64,000 nucleotides of DNA from Cognatishimia sp. WU-CL00825 (GTDB lineage Bacteria; Pseudomonadota; Alphaproteobacteria; Rhodobacterales; Rhodobacteraceae). The notes below the pieces were generated by a model. The model made no database searches, was not told where the DNA came from, and saw only the letters and a list, made by a program, of their open reading frames with translations. Every line of letters begins with the position of its first letter. Position 1 is the first letter of the stretch. The stretch covers positions 1,302,001 through 1,366,000 of the forward strand of contig NZ_BAABWX010000001.1 in the NCBI RefSeq assembly GCF_040364665.1, in the 5' to 3' direction. A program made the translations under genes and the position numbers. Shown one piece after another: positions 42,951 to 51,610 of the stretch.

Positions 42951-43842
42951 TTTATCGATGCCCCAAACCCAAGACAGCGCCCGCGCTGACTATGGTAAAA
43001 TCGCTTTGCGGTGGCTGCTTTATGTGATGCTTGGCCTGTTTGCGCTGTATTACCTGTTGCCTTTGTTTGTGATGATCACCACATCGCTGAAAAGCCTTGA
43101 GGAAATTCGCACCGGTAGTTTGATTTCACTGCCCCGCTCAGTGACATTTGAAGCCTGGGCAACCGCATGGTCTGGTGCCTGTACCGGCATTCAATGTGAA
43201 GGACTGCGTCCTTATTTTTGGAACTCTGTTCTGATGGCAGTGCCGGCGGTGGCGATCTCTACGATCCTTGGCGCGTTAAATGGCTATGTCGTGGCGCAGT
43301 GGCGTTTCAAAGGCGCAAACCTGATCTTTTCACTGATGTTGTTTGGCTGCTTTATCCCGTTTCAAGTGGTTCTGTTGCCGATGGCACGTATGCTCGGGAT
43401 CATGGGGCTTGCAGGCAGCATTCCCGGCTTGATCTTTGTGCATGTGATCTATGGCCTTGGCTTCACAACGCTGTTTTTCCGCAACTACTATGTGACGATC
43501 CCCCAAGAGTTGGTGAAAGCCGCCAAGGTGGATGGTGCTGGGTTCTTCCGGATCTTCTGGTCGATCTTTTTGCCGCTGTCGTTGCCGATCATCGTTGTGA
43601 CCGTGATCTGGCAGTTCACGCAGGTTTGGAATGACTTCTTGTTTGGCGTGTCCTTTAGCCAAGCCGGAACGCAGCCCGTGACCGTTGCTTTGAACAATAT
43701 CGTAAACTCCACCACTGGCGTGAAAGAATACAATGTGGATATGGCCGCCGCGATCATCGCTGCCCTGCCCACGCTGTTTGTCTATGTCGTCGCCGGTAAA
43801 TATTTCATCCGCGGTCTAACCGCCGGATCCGTGAAAGGGTGA
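42943..43842 (+). CDS. Sugar ABC transporter permease (GtsC-like)
   Basis: 299 residues, MalG-type with six helices. EAA loop ELVKAAKVDGAGFFRIFWSIFLPLSLPII at about 188-216. The periplasmic loop after helix 1 (about 40-80) contains GACTGIQCEGLRPYF, a two-cysteine insertion found in the GtsC group. Overlaps the upstream permease by 8 bp. Confidence 0.92.
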   Translation: MTDLSMPQTQDSARADYGKIALRWLLYVMLGLFALYYLLPLFVMITTSLKSLEEIRTGSLISLPRSVTFEAWATAWSGACTGIQCEGLRPYFWNSVLMAVPAVAISTILGALNGYVVAQWRFKGANLIFSLMLFGCFIPFQVVLLPMARMLGIMGLAGSIPGLIFVHVIYGLGFTTLFFRNYYVTIPQELVKAAKVDGAGFFRIFWSIFLPLSLPIIVVTVIWQFTQVWNDFLFGVSFSQAGTQPVTVALNNIVNSTTGVKEYNVDMAAAIIAALPTLFVYVVAGKYFIRGLTAGSVKG

Positions 43843-43846
43843 TCAG

Positions 43847-44944
43847 ATGCAACCTATTCTGGACATTAAAAACCTCTATAAAAACTATGGGCCTGTTGAG
43901 ATCCTGAAAGATATCAATGTGGCCATCGATCCCGGTGACTTTTTGGTGCTGGTCGGCCCCTCTGGCTGCGGTAAGTCAACTCTGCTGAACTGCATTGCGG
44001 GGCTGGAACCCATCACTGATGGCAATCTGTATATTGGCGGCAAGGACATGACCCATGTCAGCCCCAAGGATCGCGACATTGCCATGGTGTTTCAAAGCTA
44101 TGCTTTGTACCCCACCATGTCGGTGGCCAAAAACATCACATTTGGCATGAAGGTGCGCGGTGTGGATGCGGCCACTCAGGCGGAAAAGCTGAAAGAAGTG
44201 GCGGCGCAGTTGCAGATTGAACCGCTGCTCAATCGTCGCCCCGGACAGCTGTCAGGTGGTCAGCGTCAACGTGTTGCCATGGGCCGCGCGCTGGTGCGCG
44301 ACCCTAAGCTGTTTTTGTTTGATGAACCCTTGTCAAACTTGGACGCAAAGCTGCGGGTAGAAATGCGCACCGAAATCAAGAAGCTGCACCAGACCCTAGG
44401 CACGTCGATGGTGTATGTGACCCATGACCAGATCGAAGCCATGACTTTGGCCACCAAGATTGTGGTCATGAAGGGCGGTATTATTCAGCAGATCGGCACC
44501 CCCGCCGAAATCTATAATACCCCTGCCAATATGTTTGTGGCCGACTTTATGGGCAACCCGGCGATGAACTTGATCCCGGCGCGTACCAAAAGCAATGGTG
44601 CAGGTGTTCAAATTGAAATTGAACGTCCCGGCGAAGCGCCAATTGTGCTGCATGATCCACGTCACAAAAGCCTGCCCGATGATGTTGTGCTGGGCCTGCG
44701 CCCAGAGGACATCGCAGAACCGGGTCGCCGTGGTGGGGCAGATGTGCACGAGGCCGAGTGTTTTGTGGACATCGTTGAACCCGCAGGTGCCGACACTTTT
44801 GTGATGATGAAGCTCGGCGGCAAGCCGGTGACTGCGCGTCTGCATTCAGACACCAGCGCGGTGGCTGGGGAAAACCATTCACTGGCGTTTGATTTTAGCA
44901 AAGTGTCCTACTTTGAGCCAAACTCTGGCGAGCGTTTGAACTAG
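43847..44944 (+). CDS. Sugar ABC transporter ATP-binding protein (UgpC/MalK type)
   Basis: 365 residues. Walker A GPSGCGKST (37-45), signature LSGGQRQRVAMGRALVR (from 135), Walker B FLFDEPLSNLD, H-loop VTHDQIEAMTLA; C-terminal TOBE/OB domain (about 240-365) of the MalK type. It powers the sugar transporter. It starts 4 bp after the permease stop and ends just before the terminator at 44971. Confidence 0.95.
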   Translation: MQPILDIKNLYKNYGPVEILKDINVAIDPGDFLVLVGPSGCGKSTLLNCIAGLEPITDGNLYIGGKDMTHVSPKDRDIAMVFQSYALYPTMSVAKNITFGMKVRGVDAATQAEKLKEVAAQLQIEPLLNRRPGQLSGGQRQRVAMGRALVRDPKLFLFDEPLSNLDAKLRVEMRTEIKKLHQTLGTSMVYVTHDQIEAMTLATKIVVMKGGIIQQIGTPAEIYNTPANMFVADFMGNPAMNLIPARTKSNGAGVQIEIERPGEAPIVLHDPRHKSLPDDVVLGLRPEDIAEPGRRGGADVHEAECFVDIVEPAGADTFVMMKLGGKPVTARLHSDTSAVAGENHSLAFDFSKVSYFEPNSGERLN

Positions 44945-44970
44945 GCACTCGCAATGTGATAGCCTGTAAG

Positions 44971-45002
44971 ACCGCCCCGTATCACGCGGGGCGGTTTTTT
45001 AC
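44971..45002 (+). terminator. Rho-independent terminator of the sugar operon
   Basis: ACCGCCCCG / CGGGGCGGT nine-base stem, loop TATCACG, then TTTTTT. The convergent LysR gene ends inside it: its stop codon (44982-44984) lies in the loop, and the hairpin overlaps its last codons. Confidence 0.93.
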
Positions 45003-45881
45003 GTTGGCTTTTAGCCAGCGCATAAAGGCTTGTGTTTTGGCTGACCGCTCACCGAGCGGCGTTACCATATAATAGTTTTGCCCGGATTGATCAGCCACCG
45101 GCGCAAGCGGCAGCAAAGCCCCAGAGGCCAGCTCATTTTCGATCAGATATGTCGGCAAGATCGCCGCGCCCAACGCATGAATGGCGGCAGAAATCACCAG
45201 CGAGAACTGATCAAAGTAGCTGCCCCTGCGGGTGTTTGGCCCATCAAGCCCCAGCGAAGTTTGAAACTGCGACCAAAGATGTGGCCGAGATGAGATATGC
45301 AGCAGTGGCAAATTAAGAATATCAGCCTGCCTGTTCTGTGGGTTGGACCGGATCAATTCAGGCGAGGCCACCACAACCAGGTTTTCGGGGCAAAGCGGCG
45401 TCAGCTGCGCGCCGGGCCAGTCGTCATGACCAAAGTGAATGGCCAAATCCACCGAGCGCTGCTGTAAGTCAAAGGGCTCTGAATGGCTGATCAGCATGGT
45501 TTCAAGATTGGGATACGCCTTGGTAAAATCACGCAACCGCGGGATCATCCAGCGTGAGGCAAAGGTGGGCGGCACAGCGATCGAGAGAAGCTCTTGAGCT
45601 TGGCCGGCAGAAACGGCTTGCAATATGGTATTGCGCAGCTTGCTTAGATCGCGCGCCAGGTTGGTTGCCAGCGCCTCGCCCGCGCGGGTCAGTCGCACGC
45701 CGCGCCCAGCACGGGTGAACAGGGCAAGCCCCAATTGTTCTTCGAGGTCTTTGACCTGACGACTTACTGCCCCCTGCGTGAGCCCCAATTCATCAGCAGC
45801 AGCAGTAAAGCTTTGGTTTTTTGCTGCGGCTTCAAAACACCGCATGATCGAAAAACTTGGGAGATCGTTAGGGGTCTGCAT
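44982..45881 (-). CDS. LysR-family transcriptional regulator (GcvA-like)
   Basis: 299 residues from ATG 45881. HTH with MRCFEAAAKNQSFTAAADELGLTQGAVSRQVKDLEEQLG, effector domain including VDLAIHFGHDDWPGAQLTPLCPE, and the family's C-terminal short helix. It belongs to the GcvA/TrpI-type branch. Divergent from the aldehyde dehydrogenase gene (126 bp apart), so it probably controls that gene. Confidence 0.9.
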   Translation of the reverse strand: MQTPNDLPSFSIMRCFEAAAKNQSFTAAADELGLTQGAVSRQVKDLEEQLGLALFTRAGRGVRLTRAGEALATNLARDLSKLRNTILQAVSAGQAQELLSIAVPPTFASRWMIPRLRDFTKAYPNLETMLISHSEPFDLQQRSVDLAIHFGHDDWPGAQLTPLCPENLVVVASPELIRSNPQNRQADILNLPLLHISSRPHLWSQFQTSLGLDGPNTRRGSYFDQFSLVISAAIHALGAAILPTYLIENELASGALLPLAPVADQSGQNYYMVTPLGERSAKTQAFMRWLKANVKNRPA

Positions 45882-46007
45882 CGCACATCCATGAGTTTTA
45901 TTCACATATAAATGCATTATTCAGGTATTTTTATATAGATCAACCAAGCATAATCTGGGTGCAAAGCCAAAGCTGGCCTTTCTGGCATATCGATGAGGAG
46001 AATTGCG

Positions 46008-47504
46008 ATGCAACATTCTGAGGTTCTGCAAAAACTAGGGTTCACGGCTGATGAATTGACCGGGGGGGGCCTGTTGGTGCGGTCGCCGATTGATGGCACC
46101 GAAGTTGCGCGATTGACTGAAACACCACGTGCCGAGATGCAGGCCGTTATAAAGCGTTCGAAGGCGGCCTTCAAAGCATGGCGCAGCGTGCCGGCCCCGC
46201 GTCGCGGCGAATTGGTGCGCTTATTGGGGGAGGAGCTGCGCGCTGCCAAGGATGATCTGGGGGCGCTAGTGACTTTGGAAGCGGGCAAGATCACCTCGGA
46301 AGGCCTGGGTGAAGTGCAAGAGATGATCGACATTTGTGATTTTGCGGTGGGCTTATCGCGCCAGTTGTATGGCCTGACAATTGCCTCTGAACGCCCCGGC
46401 CACAAGATGAGTGAAACCTGGTTGCCCATGGGTCCGTGTGGCGTGATTTCAGCGTTCAACTTTCCGGTGGCGGTTTGGTCTTGGAATGCGGCCTTGGCCT
46501 TGGTCTGTGGCAACCCGGTGATCTGGAAACCTTCGGAAAAAACACCGCTGACGGCTTTGGCATGCCAAAAGATCTTTGACAAAGCGTTGGCGCGGTTTGG
46601 CGATGCGCCCGTCGGGCTGTCGCAAGTGGTTATTGGCGGCGCAGATATTGGCGAAGCCTTGGTGATGTCCAAAGATGTTCCGGTTCTATCGGCGACGGGC
46701 TCTACCCGCATGGGCAGTATTGTCGGGCCTAAAGTGGCGGCGCGCTGGGGCAGGTCTATTCTGGAACTTGGCGGCAATAATGCGATGATCGTTGCGCCTT
46801 CAGCAGATATCGACATGGCGGTGCGCGCGATTGTGTTTTCGGCTGTTGGTACGGCAGGACAACGTTGTACAAGCCTGCGAAGATTGATTGTGCATAGTTC
46901 GATCAAAGAGGATTTGGTTGCCAAGTTGGCCAAGGCCTATAGCTCTTTGCCGGTCGGTGATCCGCGCGATGCGGGCACGTTGATCGGGCCGCTGGTGGAT
47001 CATGCCGCATTGGACGGGATGCAAAACGCTTTGGCGGCCGCGGTTGTTGAGGGCGGCAAAGTTCACGGTGGCCAGGCTGTGACTGAGGGCGTGCCCCGCG
47101 GGGCCTATGTGGCCCCTGCCCTTGTCGAAATGCCAAGCCAATCTGACACGGTGAAAACAGAGACCTTTGCGCCGATCCTTTATGTCATGGGGTATGAGAC
47201 GCTCGACGACGCCATAGAGATGCAAAATGATGTGCCCCAAGGGCTGTCTTCTTGCATATTCACGTTGAATCTGCGCGAAGCAGAAAGCTTTTTGTCTGCC
47301 TCCGGGTCTGATTGCGGCATCGCGAACGTGAACATTGGCCCCTCGGGCGCAGAGATCGGCGGGGCCTTTGGCGGAGAAAAGGAAACCGGTGGCGGGCGCG
47401 AGTCTGGGTCAGACGCTTGGAAGGCCTATATGCGTCGACAAACCTCGACGGTGAACTATTCGGCGGAGTTGCCGTTGGCTCAGGGCGTCAAATTTGACAT
47501 CTAA
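46008..47504 (+). CDS. Aldehyde dehydrogenase, ALDH7-type (L-aminoadipate-semialdehyde dehydrogenase-like)
   Basis: 498 residues from ATG 46008 (SD GAGGAGA about eight bases upstream). Catalytic Glu in LELGGNN and Cys in GTAGQRCTSLRRL. The motifs GPCGVISAFNFPVAVWSWN and SGAEIGGAFGGEKETGGGRESGSD are those of the ALDH7 group that oxidises L-aminoadipate semialdehyde / piperideine-6-carboxylate in lysine catabolism. The divergent LysR gene is a plausible regulator. A hairpin follows at 47527-47548. Confidence 0.87.
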   Translation: MQHSEVLQKLGFTADELTGGGLLVRSPIDGTEVARLTETPRAEMQAVIKRSKAAFKAWRSVPAPRRGELVRLLGEELRAAKDDLGALVTLEAGKITSEGLGEVQEMIDICDFAVGLSRQLYGLTIASERPGHKMSETWLPMGPCGVISAFNFPVAVWSWNAALALVCGNPVIWKPSEKTPLTALACQKIFDKALARFGDAPVGLSQVVIGGADIGEALVMSKDVPVLSATGSTRMGSIVGPKVAARWGRSILELGGNNAMIVAPSADIDMAVRAIVFSAVGTAGQRCTSLRRLIVHSSIKEDLVAKLAKAYSSLPVGDPRDAGTLIGPLVDHAALDGMQNALAAAVVEGGKVHGGQAVTEGVPRGAYVAPALVEMPSQSDTVKTETFAPILYVMGYETLDDAIEMQNDVPQGLSSCIFTLNLREAESFLSASGSDCGIANVNIGPSGAEIGGAFGGEKETGGGRESGSDAWKAYMRRQTSTVNYSAELPLAQGVKFDI

Positions 47505-47818
47505 CCTTTGCCAAAGTGAACACATTGCTGCCCCTGCATTGGGGCAGCATTCCTGTGAGACATCCCCCCGAATAGCCGTGTTGTAGTGCAAGAACTGCGT
47601 GACCCGAGCGAAAAATCACGCAAAACGCAAAAAATTAGTTTCAAATCCACCTTATTATTCTGCATTTTGTGTCGCGAACCCCGAAAAATATTTCTAAATA
47701 TTTTTAAACCAGTGGGTAAAATTACTTTTTCCCCAACTGCGGCCTTGGTGACCTTTTCAAATCAAAATTCGCCATCTAGTCTCGCCTCAGGATAAAAATC
47801 CAACATGGGAGCAAACAC
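47505..47818. other. 314-bp gene-free region: hairpin and upstream region of the Liv-type operon
   Basis: GCTGCCCC-TGCATT-GGGGCAGC (47527-47548) is a perfect stem, probably the ALDH terminator. TGCGTGA-N13-TCACGCA (47596-47622) is an inverted repeat suggesting a regulator site. The stretch from 47630 is AT-rich and should hold the promoter of the binding-protein gene. No further gene was seen. Confidence 0.6.
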
Positions 47819-49003
47819 ATGAAAAAAATTCTACTTGCAAGCGCTGCCACGGCGCTGATTTCTGGCGCTGCTGCGGCTGACGAAATCAAAGTGGGTCTGA
47901 TGCTTGGCTTTACCGGCCCTGCTGAATCTTATGCGCCACCAATGGCCGGCGGTGCACGCGCGGCTGTCAAAGAAATTTCCGAAAGCGGCAAATTCCTGGG
48001 CGGCAAAACCATCAATCTGGTTGAAGGCGACTCGACCTGTGCAGATGCCGCGATCGCAACCTCAGTTGCCGAACGCTTTGTGACTGCCGAAGGTGTTTCA
48101 GGCATCATTGGTGCGCTGTGCTCGGGTGCAACGACTGCTGCTTTGCAAAACGTCGCCATTCCAAATGGCATGGTCATGATTTCGCCCTCTGCGACATCAC
48201 CTGCGCTGACCACTATTGAAGACAATGGCTTGTTCTTCCGCGCAACGCCTTCTGACGCGCGTCAGGGCGAAGTTATGGCAGACATTCTGTTGGAAAACGG
48301 CGTAGACACAGTTGCTGTGACCTATACCAACAACGACTATGGCAAAGGCTTGTCGGACGCATTTGAAGCTGCCTATACCGCCAACGGTGGTACAGTGACC
48401 ATCAACGCATCACACGAAGATGGCAAAGGCGATTATTCAGCAGAAGTTGGTGCGCTTGCATCCGCGGGCGGTGATCGTTTGGTCGTCGTCGGCTATGGTG
48501 ACCAAGGCGGTAAAGGTATCATTCAAGCGGCACTTGATACGGGTGCATTTGATCTGTTCCACCTGCCGGACGCAATGGTTGGTTCCGCAACCGAAGCAAA
48601 CTTTGGTTCTGATCTAGACGGGACATTGGGCCAGGTACCGGGCACTGATGCTCCGGGTGGTGATTTGTATACGCCAATTGGCGAGGCAAACGGCTTTGAC
48701 GCAACTGCGCCATTCTCTCCTGAATCTTATGATGCGGCGTCTATCCTGTTGCTGGCGATGCAAGCGGCGAATTCTAACGATCCAGCTGTTTACAAAATGA
48801 AAATGTTTGACGTGGCCAACGCACCGGGCGAACAGATTTTCCCAGGTGAACTGGCGAAAGCACTGGAGATCCTGGCCAACGGTGGCGAAATCGACTTTGT
48901 TGGTGCATCCGCTTTGGAGCTGATTGAGCCAGGTGAAGCGTCCGGTGCCTACCGGGTGATCAAGACCATCAAGGGCAAGCAAGAAACCATCGCATATCGC
49001 TAA
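47819..49003 (+). CDS. Branched-chain amino-acid-type ABC substrate-binding protein
   Basis: 394 residues. Signal peptide MKKILLASAATALISGAAAA, then a peripla_BP_6 fold: EIKVGLMLGFTGPAESYAPPMAGGARAAVKEI, FRATPSDARQGEVMADILLENGVDTVAVTYTNNDYGKGLSDAFEAAY. Belongs to the LivK/amide-binding family; the amino-acid or amide ligand cannot be specified. SD GGGAG about ten bases upstream of the start. Followed by a hairpin (49024-49050) before livG. Confidence 0.9.
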   Translation: MKKILLASAATALISGAAAADEIKVGLMLGFTGPAESYAPPMAGGARAAVKEISESGKFLGGKTINLVEGDSTCADAAIATSVAERFVTAEGVSGIIGALCSGATTAALQNVAIPNGMVMISPSATSPALTTIEDNGLFFRATPSDARQGEVMADILLENGVDTVAVTYTNNDYGKGLSDAFEAAYTANGGTVTINASHEDGKGDYSAEVGALASAGGDRLVVVGYGDQGGKGIIQAALDTGAFDLFHLPDAMVGSATEANFGSDLDGTLGQVPGTDAPGGDLYTPIGEANGFDATAPFSPESYDAASILLLAMQAANSNDPAVYKMKMFDVANAPGEQIFPGELAKALEILANGGEIDFVGASALELIEPGEASGAYRVIKTIKGKQETIAYR

Positions 49004-49023
49004 GACGGTCGTATAATATGACC

Positions 49024-49050
49024 AAGCCCGGGGCAGTGCCTCGGGCTTTT
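49024..49050 (+). terminator. Hairpin with T tract between the binding protein gene and livG
   Basis: AAGCCCG and CGGGCTT frame GGGCAGTGCCT, followed by TT. A leaky intercistronic terminator fits the usual excess of binding protein over ATPase and permease. Confidence 0.6.
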
Positions 49051-49104
49051 GCACATGGCATCGCCCGCAAGAGGCGGTCCACATAAACAACGGGGACATA
49101 CCAC

Positions 49105-49890
49105 ATGATCGAAGTGCGTGACCTACACATGCATTTCGGCGGATTCCGCGCAGTTGATGGCGCTTCACTGACCATTGAACAAGGCACCATTACCGGGTTG
49201 ATTGGCCCAAATGGCGCAGGGAAAACGTCGCTCTTTAACTGCATTGCTGGGGTGCTGACACCGACCAGCGGACAAGTGTATTTTGACGGTGAGGACATCA
49301 CCGGGTTGAAACCACACAGCTTGTTTCACAAAGGCATTCTGCGCACCTTTCAGGTGGCGCATGAATTCCATTCCATGAGTTGCCGCGAAAACCTGATGAT
49401 GGTGCCTGCAGAGCAGCATGGGGAAACCCTGTGGAACACTTGGTTTGGTCGCAAGCGCATTGCCGATCAGGAACGCGCGTTGCGGGCCAAGGCGGATGAG
49501 GTTTTAGAGTTTCTGACAATCGAACATATCGCCGACCTGCGGGCTGGTGAGGTTTCAGGTGGGCAGAAGAAATTGCTAGAGCTGGGCCGCACCATGATGG
49601 TGGATGCCAAGATGGTGTTTCTGGATGAGGTTGGGGCCGGAGTGAACCGTACCTTACTTTATACAATTGGCGACGCGATCAAGCGGCTTAATGTCGAGCG
49701 TGGCTATACATTTTGCATGATTGAACACGATATGGATTTCATCAAACAGCTGTGTGATCCGGTGATCGTGATGGCGCAGGGATCTGTTATGGCCACCGGC
49801 TCTGCGGATGAAATCATGTCAAACGAACAGGTCATCGAGGCCTATCTGGGCACCGGCGTGAAAAACAAAAAGAAAGAGAGCGCGACATGA
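49105..49890 (+). CDS. livG: Amino-acid ABC transporter ATP-binding protein LivG
   Basis: 261 residues. Walker A GPNGAGKTSLFNC (about 34-46), signature VSGGQKKLLELGRTMM, Walker B MVFLDEVGAGVN. Typical LivG length with the long C-terminal helix. It overlaps livF by 4 bp (ATGA). Two ATPases plus two permeases complete a HAAT-family importer. Confidence 0.92.
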   Translation: MIEVRDLHMHFGGFRAVDGASLTIEQGTITGLIGPNGAGKTSLFNCIAGVLTPTSGQVYFDGEDITGLKPHSLFHKGILRTFQVAHEFHSMSCRENLMMVPAEQHGETLWNTWFGRKRIADQERALRAKADEVLEFLTIEHIADLRAGEVSGGQKKLLELGRTMMVDAKMVFLDEVGAGVNRTLLYTIGDAIKRLNVERGYTFCMIEHDMDFIKQLCDPVIVMAQGSVMATGSADEIMSNEQVIEAYLGTGVKNKKKESAT

Positions 49891-50594
49891 GTTTTCTTTC
49901 TGCAACCCAAATGACAGGCGGCTATGGGGCCGGTCCTGACATTTTACATGCCTTGGATCTGACCGTCGAAAAAGGCGAGATCGCGGTGATTGTCGGCCCG
50001 AATGGCGCGGGCAAATCAACCGGCATGAAAGCGGTGTTTGGCATGCTGAACCTGCGCGCGGGCACGGTGAAGCTGGATGGCAAAGACATCACAGCGCTTT
50101 CACCGCAAGAGCGCGTGCATATGGGCATGGGATTTGTGCCGCAGGTGCGCAACATTTTCCCGACGATGAGCGTGCGTGAAAACCTTGAGATGGGCGCGTT
50201 TATTCGCACCGATGATTTTGAAGACACCATCGAGCAGGTCTATGAGCTGTTTCCGGCAGTATATGAAAAACGCAATCAGAATGCGGGTGAATTGTCCGGT
50301 GGGCAACGTCAGCAAGTTGCGGTTGGCCGTGCGCTGATGACACAGCCCAAACTGTTAATGCTGGATGAACCAACGGCGGGTGTGTCCCCAATTGTGATGG
50401 ATGAGCTGTTTGACCGCATTATCGAGGTGGCAAAGACGGGCATTTCAATCTTGATGGTTGAACAAAACGCCCGGCAAGCGCTTGAAATCGCGGATAAAGG
50501 CTATGTGTTGGTTCAGGGCAAAAACGCCTATACCGACACCGGCGAAGCGCTTTTGGCGAACCCCGAAGTTCGCCGCACATTCCTGGGAGGTTGA
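49887..50594 (+). CDS. livF: Amino-acid ABC transporter ATP-binding protein LivF
   Basis: 235 residues, LivF-like. Walker A GPNGAGKSTGMKA (about 35-47), signature LSGGQRQQVAVGRALM, Walker B LLMLDEPTAGVSP. SD GGGAGG of livH sits at its 3' end. Confidence 0.92.
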   Translation: MSFLSATQMTGGYGAGPDILHALDLTVEKGEIAVIVGPNGAGKSTGMKAVFGMLNLRAGTVKLDGKDITALSPQERVHMGMGFVPQVRNIFPTMSVRENLEMGAFIRTDDFEDTIEQVYELFPAVYEKRNQNAGELSGGQRQQVAVGRALMTQPKLLMLDEPTAGVSPIVMDELFDRIIEVAKTGISILMVEQNARQALEIADKGYVLVQGKNAYTDTGEALLANPEVRRTFLGG

Positions 50595-50596
50595 TC

Positions 50597-51610
50597 ATGA
50601 TCGATATTCTCAATGCTTTGGTGGCATTCACCAATTTCGTTATTGTTCCTGCCTCTGCTTATGGCGCGCAATTGGCCATCGGTGCCCTTGGGGTGACGCT
50701 GATCTATGGAATTCTGCGTTTCTCCAATTTTGCCCATGGTGAAACAATGGCCTTTGGCACCATGTTTGTTTTGCTTTTAACGGCGCTGCTTCAGCAATGG
50801 GGTATTTCGCTAGGTCCGTTGCCAACTGCCCTGTTGGCCCTGCCCTTTGGCATTGCGGCTGCGGCCGCCTTTGTGCTGATCACAGATCGCACGGTTTACA
50901 AGTTTTACCGTCGTGTCAAAGCCGCGCCGGTGATGTTGGTGATCGTCTCGATGGGGGTGATGTTCATGATGAATGGCATCATTCGCATGATTGTGGGCAC
51001 CGATGATCGGCGTTTTACTGACGGCGCGAGATTCATCATGAAAGCGCGTGAATTCAAAGAGATGACCGGGTTATCAGAGGGGCTGGCGATCAAAACCACT
51101 CAGGTTTTGACGCTGGTTGTTGCGGTGATCACTGTGGCGCTGCTGTTTTGGTTCCTCAATAAAACCCGCACGGGCAAATCCATGCGTGCCTATTCGGACA
51201 ACGAAGACTTGGCTTTGTTGTCGGGCATCAACCCTGAGCGGGTTGTCACCATCACCTGGCTGGTTGTTGCGGCCTTGGCGACCGTGGCGGGCACGCTTTA
51301 CGGGCTAGACAAAAGCTTTAAGCCTTTTGTGTTTATGCAGCTTTTGTTGCCGATCTTTGCCTCGGCTATTGTAGGCGGATTGGGGTCGCCGCTGGGGGCA
51401 ATTGCCGGTGGTTTTCTGATCGCGTTTTCCGAAGTCACGCTGACCTATGCGTTTAAGAAGGTGGTGACTTATCTGGGCCCGGATGGCTGGGTGCCGGATA
51501 GTTTGGTGCAATTGTTATCTACCGATTACAAATTCGCCGTTTCCTTCGCCATTCTGATCATTGTCCTGCTGTTTAAACCGACCGGACTATTTAAGGGGCA
51601 ATCGGTATGA
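50597..51610 (+). CDS. livH: Amino-acid ABC transporter permease LivH
   Basis: 337 residues from ATG 50597 (SD GGGAGG at 50585-50590). About eight hydrophobic helices; GALGVTLIYGILRFSNFAHGETMAFG is the LivH signature segment near residue 24. Overlaps livM by 4 bp (ATGA). Confidence 0.92.
   Translation: MIDILNALVAFTNFVIVPASAYGAQLAIGALGVTLIYGILRFSNFAHGETMAFGTMFVLLLTALLQQWGISLGPLPTALLALPFGIAAAAAFVLITDRTVYKFYRRVKAAPVMLVIVSMGVMFMMNGIIRMIVGTDDRRFTDGARFIMKAREFKEMTGLSEGLAIKTTQVLTLVVAVITVALLFWFLNKTRTGKSMRAYSDNEDLALLSGINPERVVTITWLVVAALATVAGTLYGLDKSFKPFVFMQLLLPIFASAIVGGLGSPLGAIAGGFLIAFSEVTLTYAFKKVVTYLGPDGWVPDSLVQLLSTDYKFAVSFAILIIVLLFKPTGLFKGQSV

Noticed and set aside
45917..46933. 338-codon open frame on the minus strand
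   Set aside because: It lies fully opposite the aldehyde dehydrogenase gene and reads as low-complexity Ser/Arg/Thr sequence without any family motif; a codon-bias shadow.
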